Counted from the first letter of the stretch, positions 47,198 through 55,425 are shown. The stretch: 55,638 nt of DNA from Polaromonas sp. (GCA_030655515.1 JAURVI010000039.1:1-55638); one strand, 5' to 3'. Numbers and translations are program-made. Notes: generated by a model not told the origin, from the sequence alone.

Positions 47198-48250
47198 TCA
47201 GGCTGCGGCCTTGCTACTCAAGTCAAACCAGGACATATCTTTACCAATCAACAGTTCACTCATGGTTGTGTGGTGTGTGTGTTTCATCGAGATGGCGCGG
47301 GTGTCAAAGTTCATCTGAATGGCCCAGTTAGTGACCTCGCTGGTGTGGTCGTAACTCATAAGAACATCTCCGCGCAGGTCCCGGCACCGCTCAAATATAG
47401 CTTGGTGATCAACGTTCCAACAACTGTAAAGTCGCCGCGCAGCTTTTACATAGGGTGGATCGACATACAGCGCACTACTTTGTGCATTACCGTAGCGTCG
47501 AAATTTGCTGAGAGCATCTCCGTGTATGAAGTGCATCCGTTCTCGCTGCCCATAAATCGCCAGCAAGCGTTTAGCAAGCGTCTCGGGATACCAGCGGGAG
47601 CGCAGACCCCGACCGCCCTCACCCGTCTTAACAAAGCCAGCGCCGGGCGCCATGATTCCCCCACGCTGAACGCGGTTGCGCAAGATTGTCTGTAAGGCAC
47701 GCGTTTTCGTGTCGCTTGCCGATACAGAGAGCTCTTCACGTACTGTTTTTTCGTTTAAATCAAAGGAAAGTATGCGATCAATAAGCCAGTGACAATCGTC
47801 AGAAAGGATTGCTTTCCAAACGGCGGCCACGCCATCATCCAGCTCACAAAAAACGACCTCATCCACTAAGTTTTCAGATGCGGCCGTCAAGCTGACGATT
47901 GCGCCACCCGCAAACGGCTCGAACAAACGTTTGGGCTTTGTATGAAGCAGCCAGGCACGAATAGTTGGGATAAGCCACGTCTTGCCACCAGGGTATCGAA
48001 AAGGACTGAGCTGCGGAACTGATGAGACGTTCACGGGTCGTCCCGGCTCAAGCCGGGGAATATTTGGCAAGCCTAGCTGATAGACCGGCGAAGGCTCCGC
48101 AAGTACATGATCGGCGAGGGGCTCTATCCCAGTGGTGTCCCAATGCCTGGCGATTGCCATCAAGCGTTCGGCCATTGATTCAGGCACCCGAATGACCTGC
48201 GTCGGACCTGATCGCCACTTTGCCGCAAAACTAGTCGCCGAAACACCCAT
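47198..48250 (-). CDS. D12-class N6-adenine DNA methyltransferase
   Basis: 350 residues. AdoMet-binding motif LFEPFAGGAIVSLTA, the N-terminal LSPFRYPGGKTWLIPTI of the Dam/D12 class, and the catalytic ALYVDPPY. The start at 48250 (MGVSATSFAAKW) has an AAGGA site; the longer open frame to 48475 runs inside metW in another frame and is spurious. An extra N-terminal segment of about 90 residues precedes the methyltransferase fold and may help target recognition. Its neighbour is a broken NotI-like endonuclease, so it is now an orphan enzyme. The site methylated cannot be read from sequence. Confidence 0.93.
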   Translation of the reverse strand: MGVSATSFAAKWRSGPTQVIRVPESMAERLMAIARHWDTTGIEPLADHVLAEPSPVYQLGLPNIPRLEPGRPVNVSSVPQLSPFRYPGGKTWLIPTIRAWLLHTKPKRLFEPFAGGAIVSLTAASENLVDEVVFCELDDGVAAVWKAILSDDCHWLIDRILSFDLNEKTVREELSVSASDTKTRALQTILRNRVQRGGIMAPGAGFVKTGEGGRGLRSRWYPETLAKRLLAIYGQRERMHFIHGDALSKFRRYGNAQSSALYVDPPYVKAARRLYSCWNVDHQAIFERCRDLRGDVLMSYDHTSEVTNWAIQMNFDTRAISMKHTHHTTMSELLIGKDMSWFDLSSKAAA

Positions 48251-48303
48251 TGTATTTTCCTTGTTACCTGGGAATCTACCCGTTGTAACAAGGGAATGCA
48301 AGC

Positions 48304-50187
48304 TCAATTTCTTTGAAACTTGAAGACCGCGCGGCTGGCGCGCGCGTTCGGCCAGAAGCGGATTTCCTGGCCCTCCTGCAAGCCGAAGGCGTCGAGGATT
48401 TTCAGTTGGTTTTTCAGCGCCAATGCCGCAAAATCCTGCAAGGTGCCGACGCGGATATTGGGTGTGTCGTACCACTGGTAAGGCAGCACCCTGGTCACCG
48501 GCATGCGCCCGCGCAGCACCGCCAGACGATTCGGCCAGTGACCGAAATTGGGGAAGGCGACGATTCCTGTGCGCCCGACCCGCGCGGTTTCACGCAGCAT
48601 GACTTCTGCATTGCGCAAGTGCTGCAGCGTGTCGATCTGCAGCACCACATCAAATGTTGCATCGCCAAACATGGCCAGGCCTTCGTCCAGATTGAGCTGG
48701 ATCACATTGACGCCGCGCGCGACGCAAGCCTGTACGTTGGCGTCGTCAATTTCCACGCCGTAGCCTGTGCAGCCGCGTTCGCGAATCAGGTGGGCCAGCA
48801 TGGTGCCGTCGCCACAGCCCAGATCCAGCACGCGCGCGCCCTGCGGCACCAGGCGTGCAATCGACAACTGGTCGGGCGATGGCGAAGCGGTGCCCGCGTC
48901 GTTTGCAGCCCGCCCCGGGCGAGGGGCCGGTGGGGCGGGGAGGGACGCATGGCCCGCGGACGGGGCGATTTCGAGGGCAATGCGCTCGAAATACGACCGC
49001 ACCACGTTCATGTAGCGGGCGTCATCGAGCAAAAAGGCATCGTGCCCGTGCGGCGCGTCGATCTCGGCGTAACTCACGTCGCGCTGGTTGTCGAGCAGGG
49101 CTTTGACGATTTCGCGGCTGCGCGCCGGCGAGAAGCGCCAGTCGGTGGTGAAACTCACAAGGAGGAATTGGGCTGTCGCCTGCGCCAGCGCCTGCGTGAG
49201 ATTGCCGCCATAAGCGCTGGCCGGGTCGAAATAATCAAGCGCCCGCGTGATCAGCAGGTAGGTATTGGCGTCAAAGTACTCGCTGAACTTGTCGCCTTGG
49301 TAACGCAGATAGCTTTCAATCTGGAATTCAACTTCCTGGGTGGAGTATTTAAACGGCGAAACGGCGAATGAAGAGGCACGCTCCACCGACAGGCCGCCCT
49401 TGGGCAGAGCAGCCCCTTCGTATGAGGAAAGGGGCAGCGCACCACCGCAGGCACGCGGAGCGACAAGCGTGGAGGCTTGTAATTGGCGGCCAAACTTTTC
49501 ATTCATCACATCGTCGCTCAGGTAGGTGATGTGACCAATCATGCGGGCGATGCGCAGACCGCGCTGGGGCAGCACGCCATGGCGGCCGTAGTGCCCGGCA
49601 TGAAAGTCAGGGTCTGTCACGATGGCGCGGCGCGCCACTTCGTTGAAGGCGATGTTTTCAGCGGTCAGGTTGGGCGCGCTGGCGACCACCACCGCGTGGC
49701 GGACTCGACTGGGGTATTGCAGTGTCCAAGCCAGCGCCTGCATGCCGCCCAGGCTGCCGCCCATCACCGCGGCCAGTGTTTGAATGCCGAGCGCATCAAG
49801 CAGCCTGGCCTGGGCATGAACCCAGTCCTGCACCGTGACAACCGGAAAGTCGGCACCGTAAATCTCGCCGCTGTCAGGATTGCGCTGCATCGGTCCGGTC
49901 GAGCCGAAGCACGAGCCCAGATTGTTCACGCCGATGACAAAAAACCGGTCCGTGTCAACCGGTTTGCCGGGGCCGATCATCGTGTCCCACCAGCCTTCGG
50001 ACTTGGGCCGGATCGCGCCGCTGTCGTCGAGATAAACGCCGGCGACGTGGTGCGAAGCGTTGAGCGCATGGCAGACCAGCACGGCGTTGGACTTGTCGGC
50101 ATTGAGCGTGCCGTAGGTCTCGTAGCTCAGGTCGTAGGCGCGAATGCTCGCGCCACTTTGCAAGCGCAGGGCATCCGCGAAATGCAT
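48304..50187 (-). CDS. metXW: Fused homoserine O-acetyltransferase MetX and MetW
   Basis: One uninterrupted 627-residue frame. Residues 1 to about 412 are MetX (alpha/beta hydrolase fold; [12 protein letters not shown] with the nucleophilic Ser near 145; [27 protein letters not shown] with the catalytic His), which acylates homoserine for methionine synthesis. Residues about 436-627 are MetW ([36 protein letters not shown]). These are normally two genes. The joint is a Pro/Ala linker encoded by an inverted repeat. A second oddity is an in-frame family-A repeat adding residues about 238-259 inside MetX. Start at MHFADALRL; a start at 50223 is possible. Controlled by the SAM-II riboswitch upstream. 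Confidence 0.92.
   Translation of the reverse strand: MHFADALRLQSGASIRAYDLSYETYGTLNADKSNAVLVCHALNASHHVAGVYLDDSGAIRPKSEGWWDTMIGPGKPVDTDRFFVIGVNNLGSCFGSTGPMQRNPDSGEIYGADFPVVTVQDWVHAQARLLDALGIQTLAAVMGGSLGGMQALAWTLQYPSRVRHAVVVASAPNLTAENIAFNEVARRAIVTDPDFHAGHYGRHGVLPQRGLRIARMIGHITYLSDDVMNEKFGRQLQASTLVAPRACGGALPLSSYEGAALPKGGLSVERASSFAVSPFKYSTQEVEFQIESYLRYQGDKFSEYFDANTYLLITRALDYFDPASAYGGNLTQALAQATAQFLLVSFTTDWRFSPARSREIVKALLDNQRDVSYAEIDAPHGHDAFLLDDARYMNVVRSYFERIALEIAPSAGHASLPAPPAPRPGRAANDAGTASPSPDQLSIARLVPQGARVLDLGCGDGTMLAHLIRERGCTGYGVEIDDANVQACVARGVNVIQLNLDEGLAMFGDATFDVVLQIDTLQHLRNAEVMLRETARVGRTGIVAFPNFGHWPNRLAVLRGRMPVTRVLPYQWYDTPNIRVGTLQDFAALALKNQLKILDAFGLQEGQEIRFWPNARASRAVFKFQRN
48909..48939. repeat. 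Inverted repeat at the MetX-MetW joint
   Basis: CCCGCCCC (48909-48916) and GGGGCGGG (48932-48939) flank a 15-base centre. It encodes the [12 protein letters not shown] linker between the MetX and MetW parts. Confidence 0.7.
49411..49477. repeat. Short palindromic repeat family A, copy A3 (inside metX)
   Basis: 67 bp, the same length as A2, with ends AGCCCC...GGAGGCT and the core GCAGGCACGCGGAGCGACAA. On the coding strand it adds [24 protein letters not shown] sequence between the [10 protein letters not shown] and [13 protein letters not shown] segments, where normal MetX has a shorter loop. Confidence 0.85.
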
Positions 50188-50230
50188 GGTCAAGGGTGTT
50201 GCGACTAAGGTCAAAAAAATCACCTGCAGA

Positions 50231-50270
50231 AAAACAAAAACCCGGCATCACTAAAAGCGAGTCCGGGTTC
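50231..50270 (-). terminator. Intrinsic terminator between SAM-II aptamer and metXW
   Basis: On the minus strand AACCCGG and CCGGGTT form a stem with a 17-base loop, followed by TTTTGTTTTT. It stands directly downstream of the aptamer and 44 bp before the metXW start, so it is the probable expression platform. Confidence 0.8.
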
Positions 50271-50277
50271 GGCAGAA

Positions 50278-50332
50278 TCGTCTTTAGCGGTACTTTTTAA
50301 GCGCCCGCAAGCTGAGCAAATCGGCGCTGGCG
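50278..50332 (-). promoter_or_regulatory. SAM-II riboswitch aptamer upstream of metXW
   Basis: Reading the minus strand: AGCGCC, then a 17-base loop starting GATTT and ending TTGCG, then GGCGCT closing a perfect 6-bp P1, then TAAAA and CCGCTAAAG. The fixed bases GAUUU, UUGC, UAAA and GCUAAAG and the loop length match the SAM-II pseudoknot consensus. It should lower metXW expression when S-adenosylmethionine is plentiful. Confidence 0.85.
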
Positions 50333-50340
50333 AAAGTATA

Positions 50341-50392
50341 CCCCCACGGTCGCTCACTGCGTGTAGCTCCCTGCCCCCCGAGGGGGTCGCTG
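50341..50392. repeat. Short palindromic repeat family A, copy A4 (upstream of metXW riboswitch)
   Basis: CCCCCACGGTCGCTCACTGC, then GTG...CTGCCCCCCGAGGGGG: the same family in reverse orientation. The bases to 50482 continue GC-rich with short inverted segments (for example CCTCCACGG) and hold no gene. Any metXW promoter must lie in or beside this repeat. Confidence 0.7.
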
Positions 50393-50482
50393 CGCCTGCG
50401 GCCTGGCGGAGCCAGTTCCGCGGCCCCTGCTTGTAGGGAAACACCTCCACGGTCGGTCGCCAGCAGTGGCTCCTTGCCCCGC

Positions 50483-51049
50483 TCAGGCCTTGATCAGCAA
50501 TGCCGCCAGCCCCAGGCCGGCAAAAATGAGGGCCGACACAAGATGAACCACTCGCAGCGGCACCCATCGCGTCACGCGCGCGCCCAACCAGACCACCGGT
50601 GCGTTGGCAAGCATCATGCCCAGCGTGGTGCCGGCCACCACCCCGAAGTAGGCGTCATATCGGGCGGCCAGCATCACGGTGGCAATCTGTGTCTTGTCGC
50701 CCATTTCGGCCAGGAAGAACAGCGTCGCGGTCGTGCCGAAGACCCCAAGACGCGGCAGCCGTCCCTCGGCGGCATCGTCATCAAGCTTGTCGGGAACCAG
50801 CATCCACGCCGCCATGGCGATGAAGGAGGCGCCCAGAATCCAGCGCAGGGTTTGCGGGCTGAGTACGGTGGTGATCCAGGCCCCCAGGGCACCCGCCATC
50901 GCGTGGTTGGCGAGGGTGGCGACAAAGATGCCCAGCACAATCGGCCAGGGTTTGCGAAAACGGGCGGCCAACACCAATGCGAGAAGTTGCGTCTTGTCGC
51001 CCATTTCGGCGAGAGCGACGATGCCGGTGGAAATGAAGAAAGCTTGCAT
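50483..51049 (-). CDS. TMEM165/GDT1 (UPF0016) family manganese exporter
   Basis: 188 residues with six membrane helices and the two diagnostic repeats ALAEMGDKTQL and FLAEMGDKTQI, which form the Mn/Ca-binding path. Family members of this size export Mn2+ (MneA-type). The start at 51049 (MQAFFISTG) has a GGAG site; the open frame to 51190 runs into the riboswitch and is not coding. Induction by manganese through the yybP-ykoY element upstream is expected and agrees with an export role. Confidence 0.94.
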   Translation of the reverse strand: MQAFFISTGIVALAEMGDKTQLLALVLAARFRKPWPIVLGIFVATLANHAMAGALGAWITTVLSPQTLRWILGASFIAMAAWMLVPDKLDDDAAEGRLPRLGVFGTTATLFFLAEMGDKTQIATVMLAARYDAYFGVVAGTTLGMMLANAPVVWLGARVTRWVPLRVVHLVSALIFAGLGLAALLIKA

Positions 51050-51074
51050 GAGGAACTCCGGCCGATCACCGTGA

Positions 51075-51230
51075 CTGCACAGCGTCCCCGGCCTGAAGCG
51101 GAGGCTGTGCAGCCAAAGGTCTCGCTGGGCGCCAGTACGCTGGCGCCATGTCCGGACTGCTTGACAGGCCCGACAAGTCTGTTGGCCCAAGCCCCTTGCA
51201 GAAGTGCAGGGTAGCTACGCCCCGATGACG
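51075..51230 (-). promoter_or_regulatory. yybP-ykoY manganese riboswitch upstream of the TMEM165 gene
   Basis: Reading the minus strand: GGGGCGTAGCTACCC opens the element, then GGGCCAACAGACTTGTC, the hairpin GGCGCC-AGCGTACT-GGCGCC, and CAGCGAGACCTTTGGC. The paired L1/L3 loop bases of the family are recognisable. Downstream a stem CTGCACAGC/GCTGTGCAG (51075-51083, 51104-51112) is the probable expression platform before the ATG at 51049. Confidence 0.85.
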
Positions 51231-51242
51231 GGCACCCATTCT

Positions 51243-51277
51243 AGTGCAGTGTTGCATGCTTGATGGAACACTGCACT
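51243..51277. promoter_or_regulatory. Long dyad upstream of amtB (possible NtrC enhancer)
   Basis: AGTGCAGTGTT and AACACTGCACT are perfect 11-base arms around a 13-base centre, about 80-110 bp upstream of the sigma-54-type promoter. The position suits NtrC activator sites, whose half-site is TGCA-like. No T-run, so it is not an intrinsic terminator. Confidence 0.45.
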
Positions 51278-51354
51278 GGCGGGGTTCGAGCCAAACTCCC
51301 GTTTTCGCGCGCAACCGACAGTCAACCACCCGCCCAGATTGGTGCGCACCCAAC

Positions 51355-51370
51355 TGGCGCAGTTTTTGCT
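51355..51370 (+). promoter_or_regulatory. Sigma-54-type promoter of amtB
   Basis: TGGCGCA-GTTT-TTGCT fits the -24/-12 consensus TGGCAYR-N4-TTGCW with one mismatch and exact spacing. It lies 72 bp before the amtB ATG. A palindrome GGTGCGCACC is 5 bp upstream. Confidence 0.7.
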
Positions 51371-51442
51371 TGATTTTGGTGCTTCGGCTTTTCGCAACTC
51401 GCTTTCGCACTAAAACAGCTCAAACCAAACAAAGAGGAGTTT

Positions 51443-52645
51443 ATGGACGCACTAAAACAGGGCTCGGATGCCTTGTTCATCTTGTTGGGCGGCATCATGG
51501 TCCTGGCCATGCATGCCGGCTTTGCATTTCTTGAACTGGGCACGGTTCGCAAAAAAAACCAGGTCAATGCGCTGGTGAAGATCCTCGTGGACTTTTCGGT
51601 GTCCACCGTGGTCTATTTTGCCGTCGGTTATGGCGTGGCCTATGGCACGAGTTTTTTCGTCGGTGCCGAGCAGTTGGCCGTCAAAAACGGCTACGAGCTG
51701 GTCAAGTTCTTCTTTCTACTGACCTTTGCCGCCGCCATTCCGGCCATCATCTCCGGCGGCATCGCCGAACGAGCACGTTTTTACCCGCAACTGCTCGCCA
51801 CCGCGGTGATCGTTGGCCTGGTGTACCCGCTGTTTGAAGGCGTGGTCTGGAACCAGCGCTTCGGCGTGCAGGCGTGGATCGCGTCGCTGACCGGCGCGGA
51901 GTTTCATGACTTTGCCGGCTCCATCGTGGTTCATGCGGTCGGTGGCTGGCTGGCCCTGCCGGCGGTGATTCTGCTCGGCGCCCGCAGCAACCGCTATCGC
52001 AAGGACGGCGCCATCTCGGCGCATCCGCCGTCGAACATTCCTTTCCTTGCGCTGGGTGCCTGGATTCTGACGGTGGGCTGGTTCGGCTTCAACGTGATGA
52101 GTGCGCAAACCCTCGACAAAATTTCCGGGCTGGTGGCGGTGAACTCGCTGATGGCCATGGTCGGCGGCACGCTGGTGGCGCTGGTGCTGGGCAAGAACGA
52201 CCCGGGCTTTGTCCACAACGGCCCGCTGGCCGGGCTGGTGGCCGTGTGCGCCGGCTCGGACCTGATGCATCCGCTGGGTGCGCTGGTCACTGGCGGCGTC
52301 GCCGGCGCCGTGTTTGTCGTGATGTTCACGCTGACGCAAAACAAATGGAAAATCGACGACGTGCTGGGCGTCTGGCCGCTGCACGGCCTGTGCGGCGCCT
52401 GGGGCGGCGTGGCGGCCGGTATTTTTGGCAGCCAGGCCTTGGGCGGGCTGGGCGGCGTGAGTCTGGGTGCGCAGTTGATCGGCAGCGCGCTGGGCATCGC
52501 CTGGGCCTTGCTGGCGGGCTTGACAGTGTATGGCCTGATCAAGGCGACCATGGGCTTGCGCATGACCCAGGAAGAAGAGTATGAAGGCGCCGACCTGTCG
52601 ATTCACCGCATCGGGTCCACGCCGGACCGCGAGGTCAACTGGTAG
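51443..52645 (+). CDS. amtB: Ammonium transporter (Amt/MEP/Rh)
   Basis: 400 residues, eleven membrane helices. Motifs: FLELGTVRKKNQVNALVKIL, the conserved DFAGSIVVHAVGGWLALPA with the first pore histidine, and VWPLHGLCGAWGGVAAGIFG with the second. The cytoplasmic tail is short. No signal peptide precedes helix M1, as in many bacterial Amt. A GAGGAG site precedes the ATG. No glnK lies beside it, which is unusual because PII genes normally accompany amtB. Probably nitrogen-controlled through the sigma-54 promoter upstream. Confidence 0.96.
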   Translation: MDALKQGSDALFILLGGIMVLAMHAGFAFLELGTVRKKNQVNALVKILVDFSVSTVVYFAVGYGVAYGTSFFVGAEQLAVKNGYELVKFFFLLTFAAAIPAIISGGIAERARFYPQLLATAVIVGLVYPLFEGVVWNQRFGVQAWIASLTGAEFHDFAGSIVVHAVGGWLALPAVILLGARSNRYRKDGAISAHPPSNIPFLALGAWILTVGWFGFNVMSAQTLDKISGLVAVNSLMAMVGGTLVALVLGKNDPGFVHNGPLAGLVAVCAGSDLMHPLGALVTGGVAGAVFVVMFTLTQNKWKIDDVLGVWPLHGLCGAWGGVAAGIFGSQALGGLGGVSLGAQLIGSALGIAWALLAGLTVYGLIKATMGLRMTQEEEYEGADLSIHRIGSTPDREVNW

Positions 52646-52688
52646 CGGTAGCGCAGCGGGCATGGCAGCGCATTGATTGACGCCTGAA

Positions 52689-53225
52689 TTAATGGTTGCT
52701 GTCGTCAGTGCCAGTGTTTATTCGGCCAGGCCCTCCTTTGGCATCAAAGTACCGGCAAGACTGCTGGAGCCAGGGTGATATCCAGCGGTCCAGCGACCAC
52801 GGTCCCAGGCCGTAAATCGCCAGTCCTGCCAACAGCGCGCCCCAGAAAATGTGCTGCTGCAAAGCCGCTGGGGCAATCTCGCTGAGCGCCGCCACCGCGA
52901 CCGCGTTGACGACGAACAGGCCCAGCGCCGAAAACCGCCCGGCCAGACCCAGCACCAGCAACACCGGCAGCACCAATTCGCCGGCGGTCCCCATGAATGC
53001 GGCCGCGGCCGGCGACAGCAACGGAACCTTGTACTCGTCGGAGAACAGCGCCAGGGTCGTGTCCCAGTCGCGCAACTTGGTCCGCCCCGACAGAAAAAAC
53101 ACCTGCGCGATGTACAGGCGCGCCAGCAAAGCCGCCAGCGGCTGCAGGCAATCCAGGGCCCTGGTCAGAAGGCCCCACGCGCTCAGCCCGCGCGTCAGCC
53201 AGGAAGAATGGCTACTCGTCATCAT
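52689..53225 (-). CDS. DoxX-family membrane protein of the bufferin operon
   Basis: 178 residues with four membrane helices and DoxX motifs (LLARLYIAQVFFLSGRTKLR, GTAGELVLPVLLVLGLAGRF). It is the last gene of the bufA-bufB-bufC operon, its start overlapping the bufC stop by an ATGA. DoxX proteins regularly close such operons (a BufD-like position) and probably supply a redox or membrane function in metallophore production. Exact role unknown. Confidence 0.88.
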   Translation of the reverse strand: MMTSSHSSWLTRGLSAWGLLTRALDCLQPLAALLARLYIAQVFFLSGRTKLRDWDTTLALFSDEYKVPLLSPAAAAFMGTAGELVLPVLLVLGLAGRFSALGLFVVNAVAVAALSEIAPAALQQHIFWGALLAGLAIYGLGPWSLDRWISPWLQQSCRYFDAKGGPGRINTGTDDSNH

Positions 53226-54076
53226 GTGCTTTCTTTGCCTGTTTTCAAATCACGAACGCCCGTCACCAGACCGGTTTGCACCGCCTCGCCCAGCCAGGCG
53301 CTGAAATCAAATGCCGGCGCATCGCCGTCGCCGACCGGATTCACCGCAGCCAGCGGGTCCAGCGCATCAAGCAAGGGCCGGCCGGCCATCAGTCTGTCCA
53401 GCAGCAAGTGTTCCGCCGCACGGCTGTTGCGCACACGGGGCTTGAAACCCTGACGCCAGACCAGCACGGGTTCGGCGCGGCGCTCTCTGAGAAGTTGCCC
53501 GGCCTGCTGCAGCGTCGGGCGGCCCAGCAGATGTGCATTGACGATGCTGACCACCGGGTAACGACTCGCCAGCAAGGCCACACCGGCACCCAGGGTGAGT
53601 GTGATCAGCGCCGGATCGCGTGATGCCAGCAGCGTGAACGAGGGCAGATCGGCGGCAACGTCGGCCGCGCTGGCGGCCAGATGCATCAACCACTCCAGCC
53701 GCGCCACGTCGCCCAGACAGGGTTCGTCAGCGAGTTGGGGAGCGGCGTCGATAAAGCCCGCGAGTGCATCGCCCCAGCAAGCGATGTCGCCGCGTTGCGG
53801 CGGGTGGGCGGCCCAAAAATGGCGCGCCAGCAGCGCAAAATTTTCTTCGCCCATGAGCTGGGCCAGCACCGGGTAAGCGCCCGCCAGCGCCCGCTCGGCC
53901 AGGGCCTGGCCGTTGGCGCGGTAAGCCTGCAGGCCACGCTGCCAAAGCTGCTTTTCCGCCGCGCTGCCACCCGGTAGCCAGCGCAATAGCGCTGCGTCGT
54001 CACCTGCGCCCAGAACGGCCTGCAGCAAAGCTTGCTGCTCTTGCGGCTCTTGCGGCCGGCGCTCAAGAAGGTTCAT
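53222..54076 (-). CDS. bufC: DUF2063 protein, BufC/HvfC-like partner of the MNIO enzyme
   Basis: 284 residues. The N-terminal DUF2063 domain ([20 protein letters not shown], then [17 protein letters not shown]) is followed by a C-terminal HvfC-type domain. Earlier annotated as DNA-binding, the family is now understood as the substrate-binding partner of MNIO (DUF692) enzymes. The start at 54076 (MNLLERRPQ) overlaps the bufB stop; the frame to 54169 continues inside bufB and is spurious. Cytoplasmic. Confidence 0.92.
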   Translation of the reverse strand: MNLLERRPQEPQEQQALLQAVLGAGDDAALLRWLPGGSAAEKQLWQRGLQAYRANGQALAERALAGAYPVLAQLMGEENFALLARHFWAAHPPQRGDIACWGDALAGFIDAAPQLADEPCLGDVARLEWLMHLAASAADVAADLPSFTLLASRDPALITLTLGAGVALLASRYPVVSIVNAHLLGRPTLQQAGQLLRERRAEPVLVWRQGFKPRVRNSRAAEHLLLDRLMAGRPLLDALDPLAAVNPVGDGDAPAFDFSAWLGEAVQTGLVTGVRDLKTGKEST

Positions 54077-55017
54077 GCGCCCACCGCCTCGGCAACGGCC
54101 GGCAGCAGCGCGCGGGCTCGGGCCGCTTCGTCGAGCAAGACCTGCAGCGGCGGAATGTCGGTGTCCCATTCGACCAGGGTTGCAACGCCACCAAAACGCG
54201 CCTGCGCATGGCGGTATATTTGCCAGACCTCGTCACATACGCGGCTGCCATGGTCATCAATGACAATGTCGCCGCAGTCTGTGTGCCCGGCCACATGCAA
54301 CTCTGCGGCCGCATGCGGCGGTATCTGGTCCAGCCATTCCGTGCAGACACGCACCGGGTCGGCCGAGCGGCCTGCCAGGCGTTCATTGAGCGCGTTGACA
54401 TAAATATTGTTCACGTCGACCAGCAGGCTGCAGCCGCTGCGGCGGACCAGCTCGGTCAGGAATTCGGTTTCGCGCATGTCGGAGCTGTTGAAGCGAACAT
54501 GGGCTGACAGGTTTTCGACGAGCAGAGGGCGCTTCAGGCGCTCCTGCACCTGCTGCACATTGGCGCACAGCACATCGAGCGAGCGCTGGTGAAAGGCAAT
54601 CGGCAACAGGTCGGCCGCATGGACGCTTGCGCCACCCCAAGACCCGCGCGCAAAACAGGCGTGGTCTGAAACGCGGACCGGTTCAATGCGCGCCACCAGA
54701 CGGGCCAACTGGTCCAGATGCCAGGGATCCACACCGGCCGAAGACCCCAGCGCCAGACCGACGCCATGCAGGCTGACCGGGTAAGTCTGGCGGGCCTGCT
54801 GCAGCACCGCCCATGCCGCGCCGCCCTGGCCAAAAAAGTTTTCGGAGTGGACTTCCAGGAAGTCCAGCGCCGGCTTTGACTCCAGCAGTTGCGCATAGTG
54901 CGGGTACCGCCAGCCTATGCCGGCGGTGAACCCGCTTGCACATGCCCTGTGCGCGAGGCGATTCAATCTTGACCGATCTGTCGCGGGATGCTCAGACGAC
55001 ATCACCCCAAACGCCAT
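54073..55017 (-). CDS. bufB: DUF692 multinuclear iron oxidase (MNIO), bufferin-modifying enzyme
   Basis: 314 residues, TIM-barrel MNIO fold: [51 protein letters not shown] and [11 protein letters not shown] carry the His, Glu and Asp iron ligands. With BufC it converts cysteines of BufA into thiooxazole-type rings. The start at 55017 overlaps the bufA stop by an ATGA; MSSEHP at 55003 is an alternative. Confidence 0.94.
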   Translation of the reverse strand: MAFGVMSSEHPATDRSRLNRLAHRACASGFTAGIGWRYPHYAQLLESKPALDFLEVHSENFFGQGGAAWAVLQQARQTYPVSLHGVGLALGSSAGVDPWHLDQLARLVARIEPVRVSDHACFARGSWGGASVHAADLLPIAFHQRSLDVLCANVQQVQERLKRPLLVENLSAHVRFNSSDMRETEFLTELVRRSGCSLLVDVNNIYVNALNERLAGRSADPVRVCTEWLDQIPPHAAAELHVAGHTDCGDIVIDDHGSRVCDEVWQIYRHAQARFGGVATLVEWDTDIPPLQVLLDEAARARALLPAVAEAVGA

Positions 55018-55322
55018 CAGCTCTTTTTATCCATCATCGGTTTGTCCATCATGCCTTTGCCCTTCATCCTGGCCTGGTCGGCCGTCATGCCTTTCATGTC
55101 GTTGCAGGTGCCTTTGGCGACGTATTTCCATTCGTTGGCGTCGTCGCTGACCTTGGACTGGCCGGCGCAGGAGTGGCTACCACTGAGGTTGGCGCAATCG
55201 TTCTGGCCAGCCTTGGCAATGCCATAGCATTTTTCTTTTTCCTGGGCAAGGGCAGGCGTGGCAACAAGCAGGGTGGACAGCAGGGAGGCTGCGGCTGCAG
55301 CGATCAGGGCGCGTTGGTTCAT
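55017..55322 (-). CDS. bufA: DUF2282 bufferin precursor peptide
   Basis: 101 residues. The Sec signal is residues 1-26 (cut after ALA). The mature part has the bufferin-1 cysteine pattern C32, C43, C52 and C73 ([29 protein letters not shown]). The tail is rich in Met, Lys and Asp ([14 protein letters not shown]), an unusual addition that could bind copper itself. Family knowledge: after ring formation and export, the peptide binds copper in the periplasm. The start at 55322 has a GGAG site. First gene of the operon. Confidence 0.93.
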   Translation of the reverse strand: MNQRALIAAAAASLLSTLLVATPALAQEKEKCYGIAKAGQNDCANLSGSHSCAGQSKVSDDANEWKYVAKGTCNDMKGMTADQARMKGKGMMDKPMMDKKS

Positions 55323-55398
55323 TTCAAATCTCCAGTAGGTTTGCACAAGTTGAAAAATCCAACCAGCGCAGAGAACTTGTTCTGCCTGGTTAAAGCTT

Positions 55399-55425
55399 AG
55401 TCCGGTCCGCGCCGGCTTTCTTACA
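55399..55425 (-). promoter_or_regulatory. Candidate ECF-sigma promoter for the bufferin operon
   Basis: On the minus strand TGTAAG (55425-55420) and CGGACT (55404-55399) are separated by 15 bases, the layout of ECF-type promoters that drive many bufferin operons (TGTAA...CGtCT). It lies about 77 bp before the bufA ATG. The remaining sequence to 55,638 holds no gene or site I can support. Confidence 0.45.
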
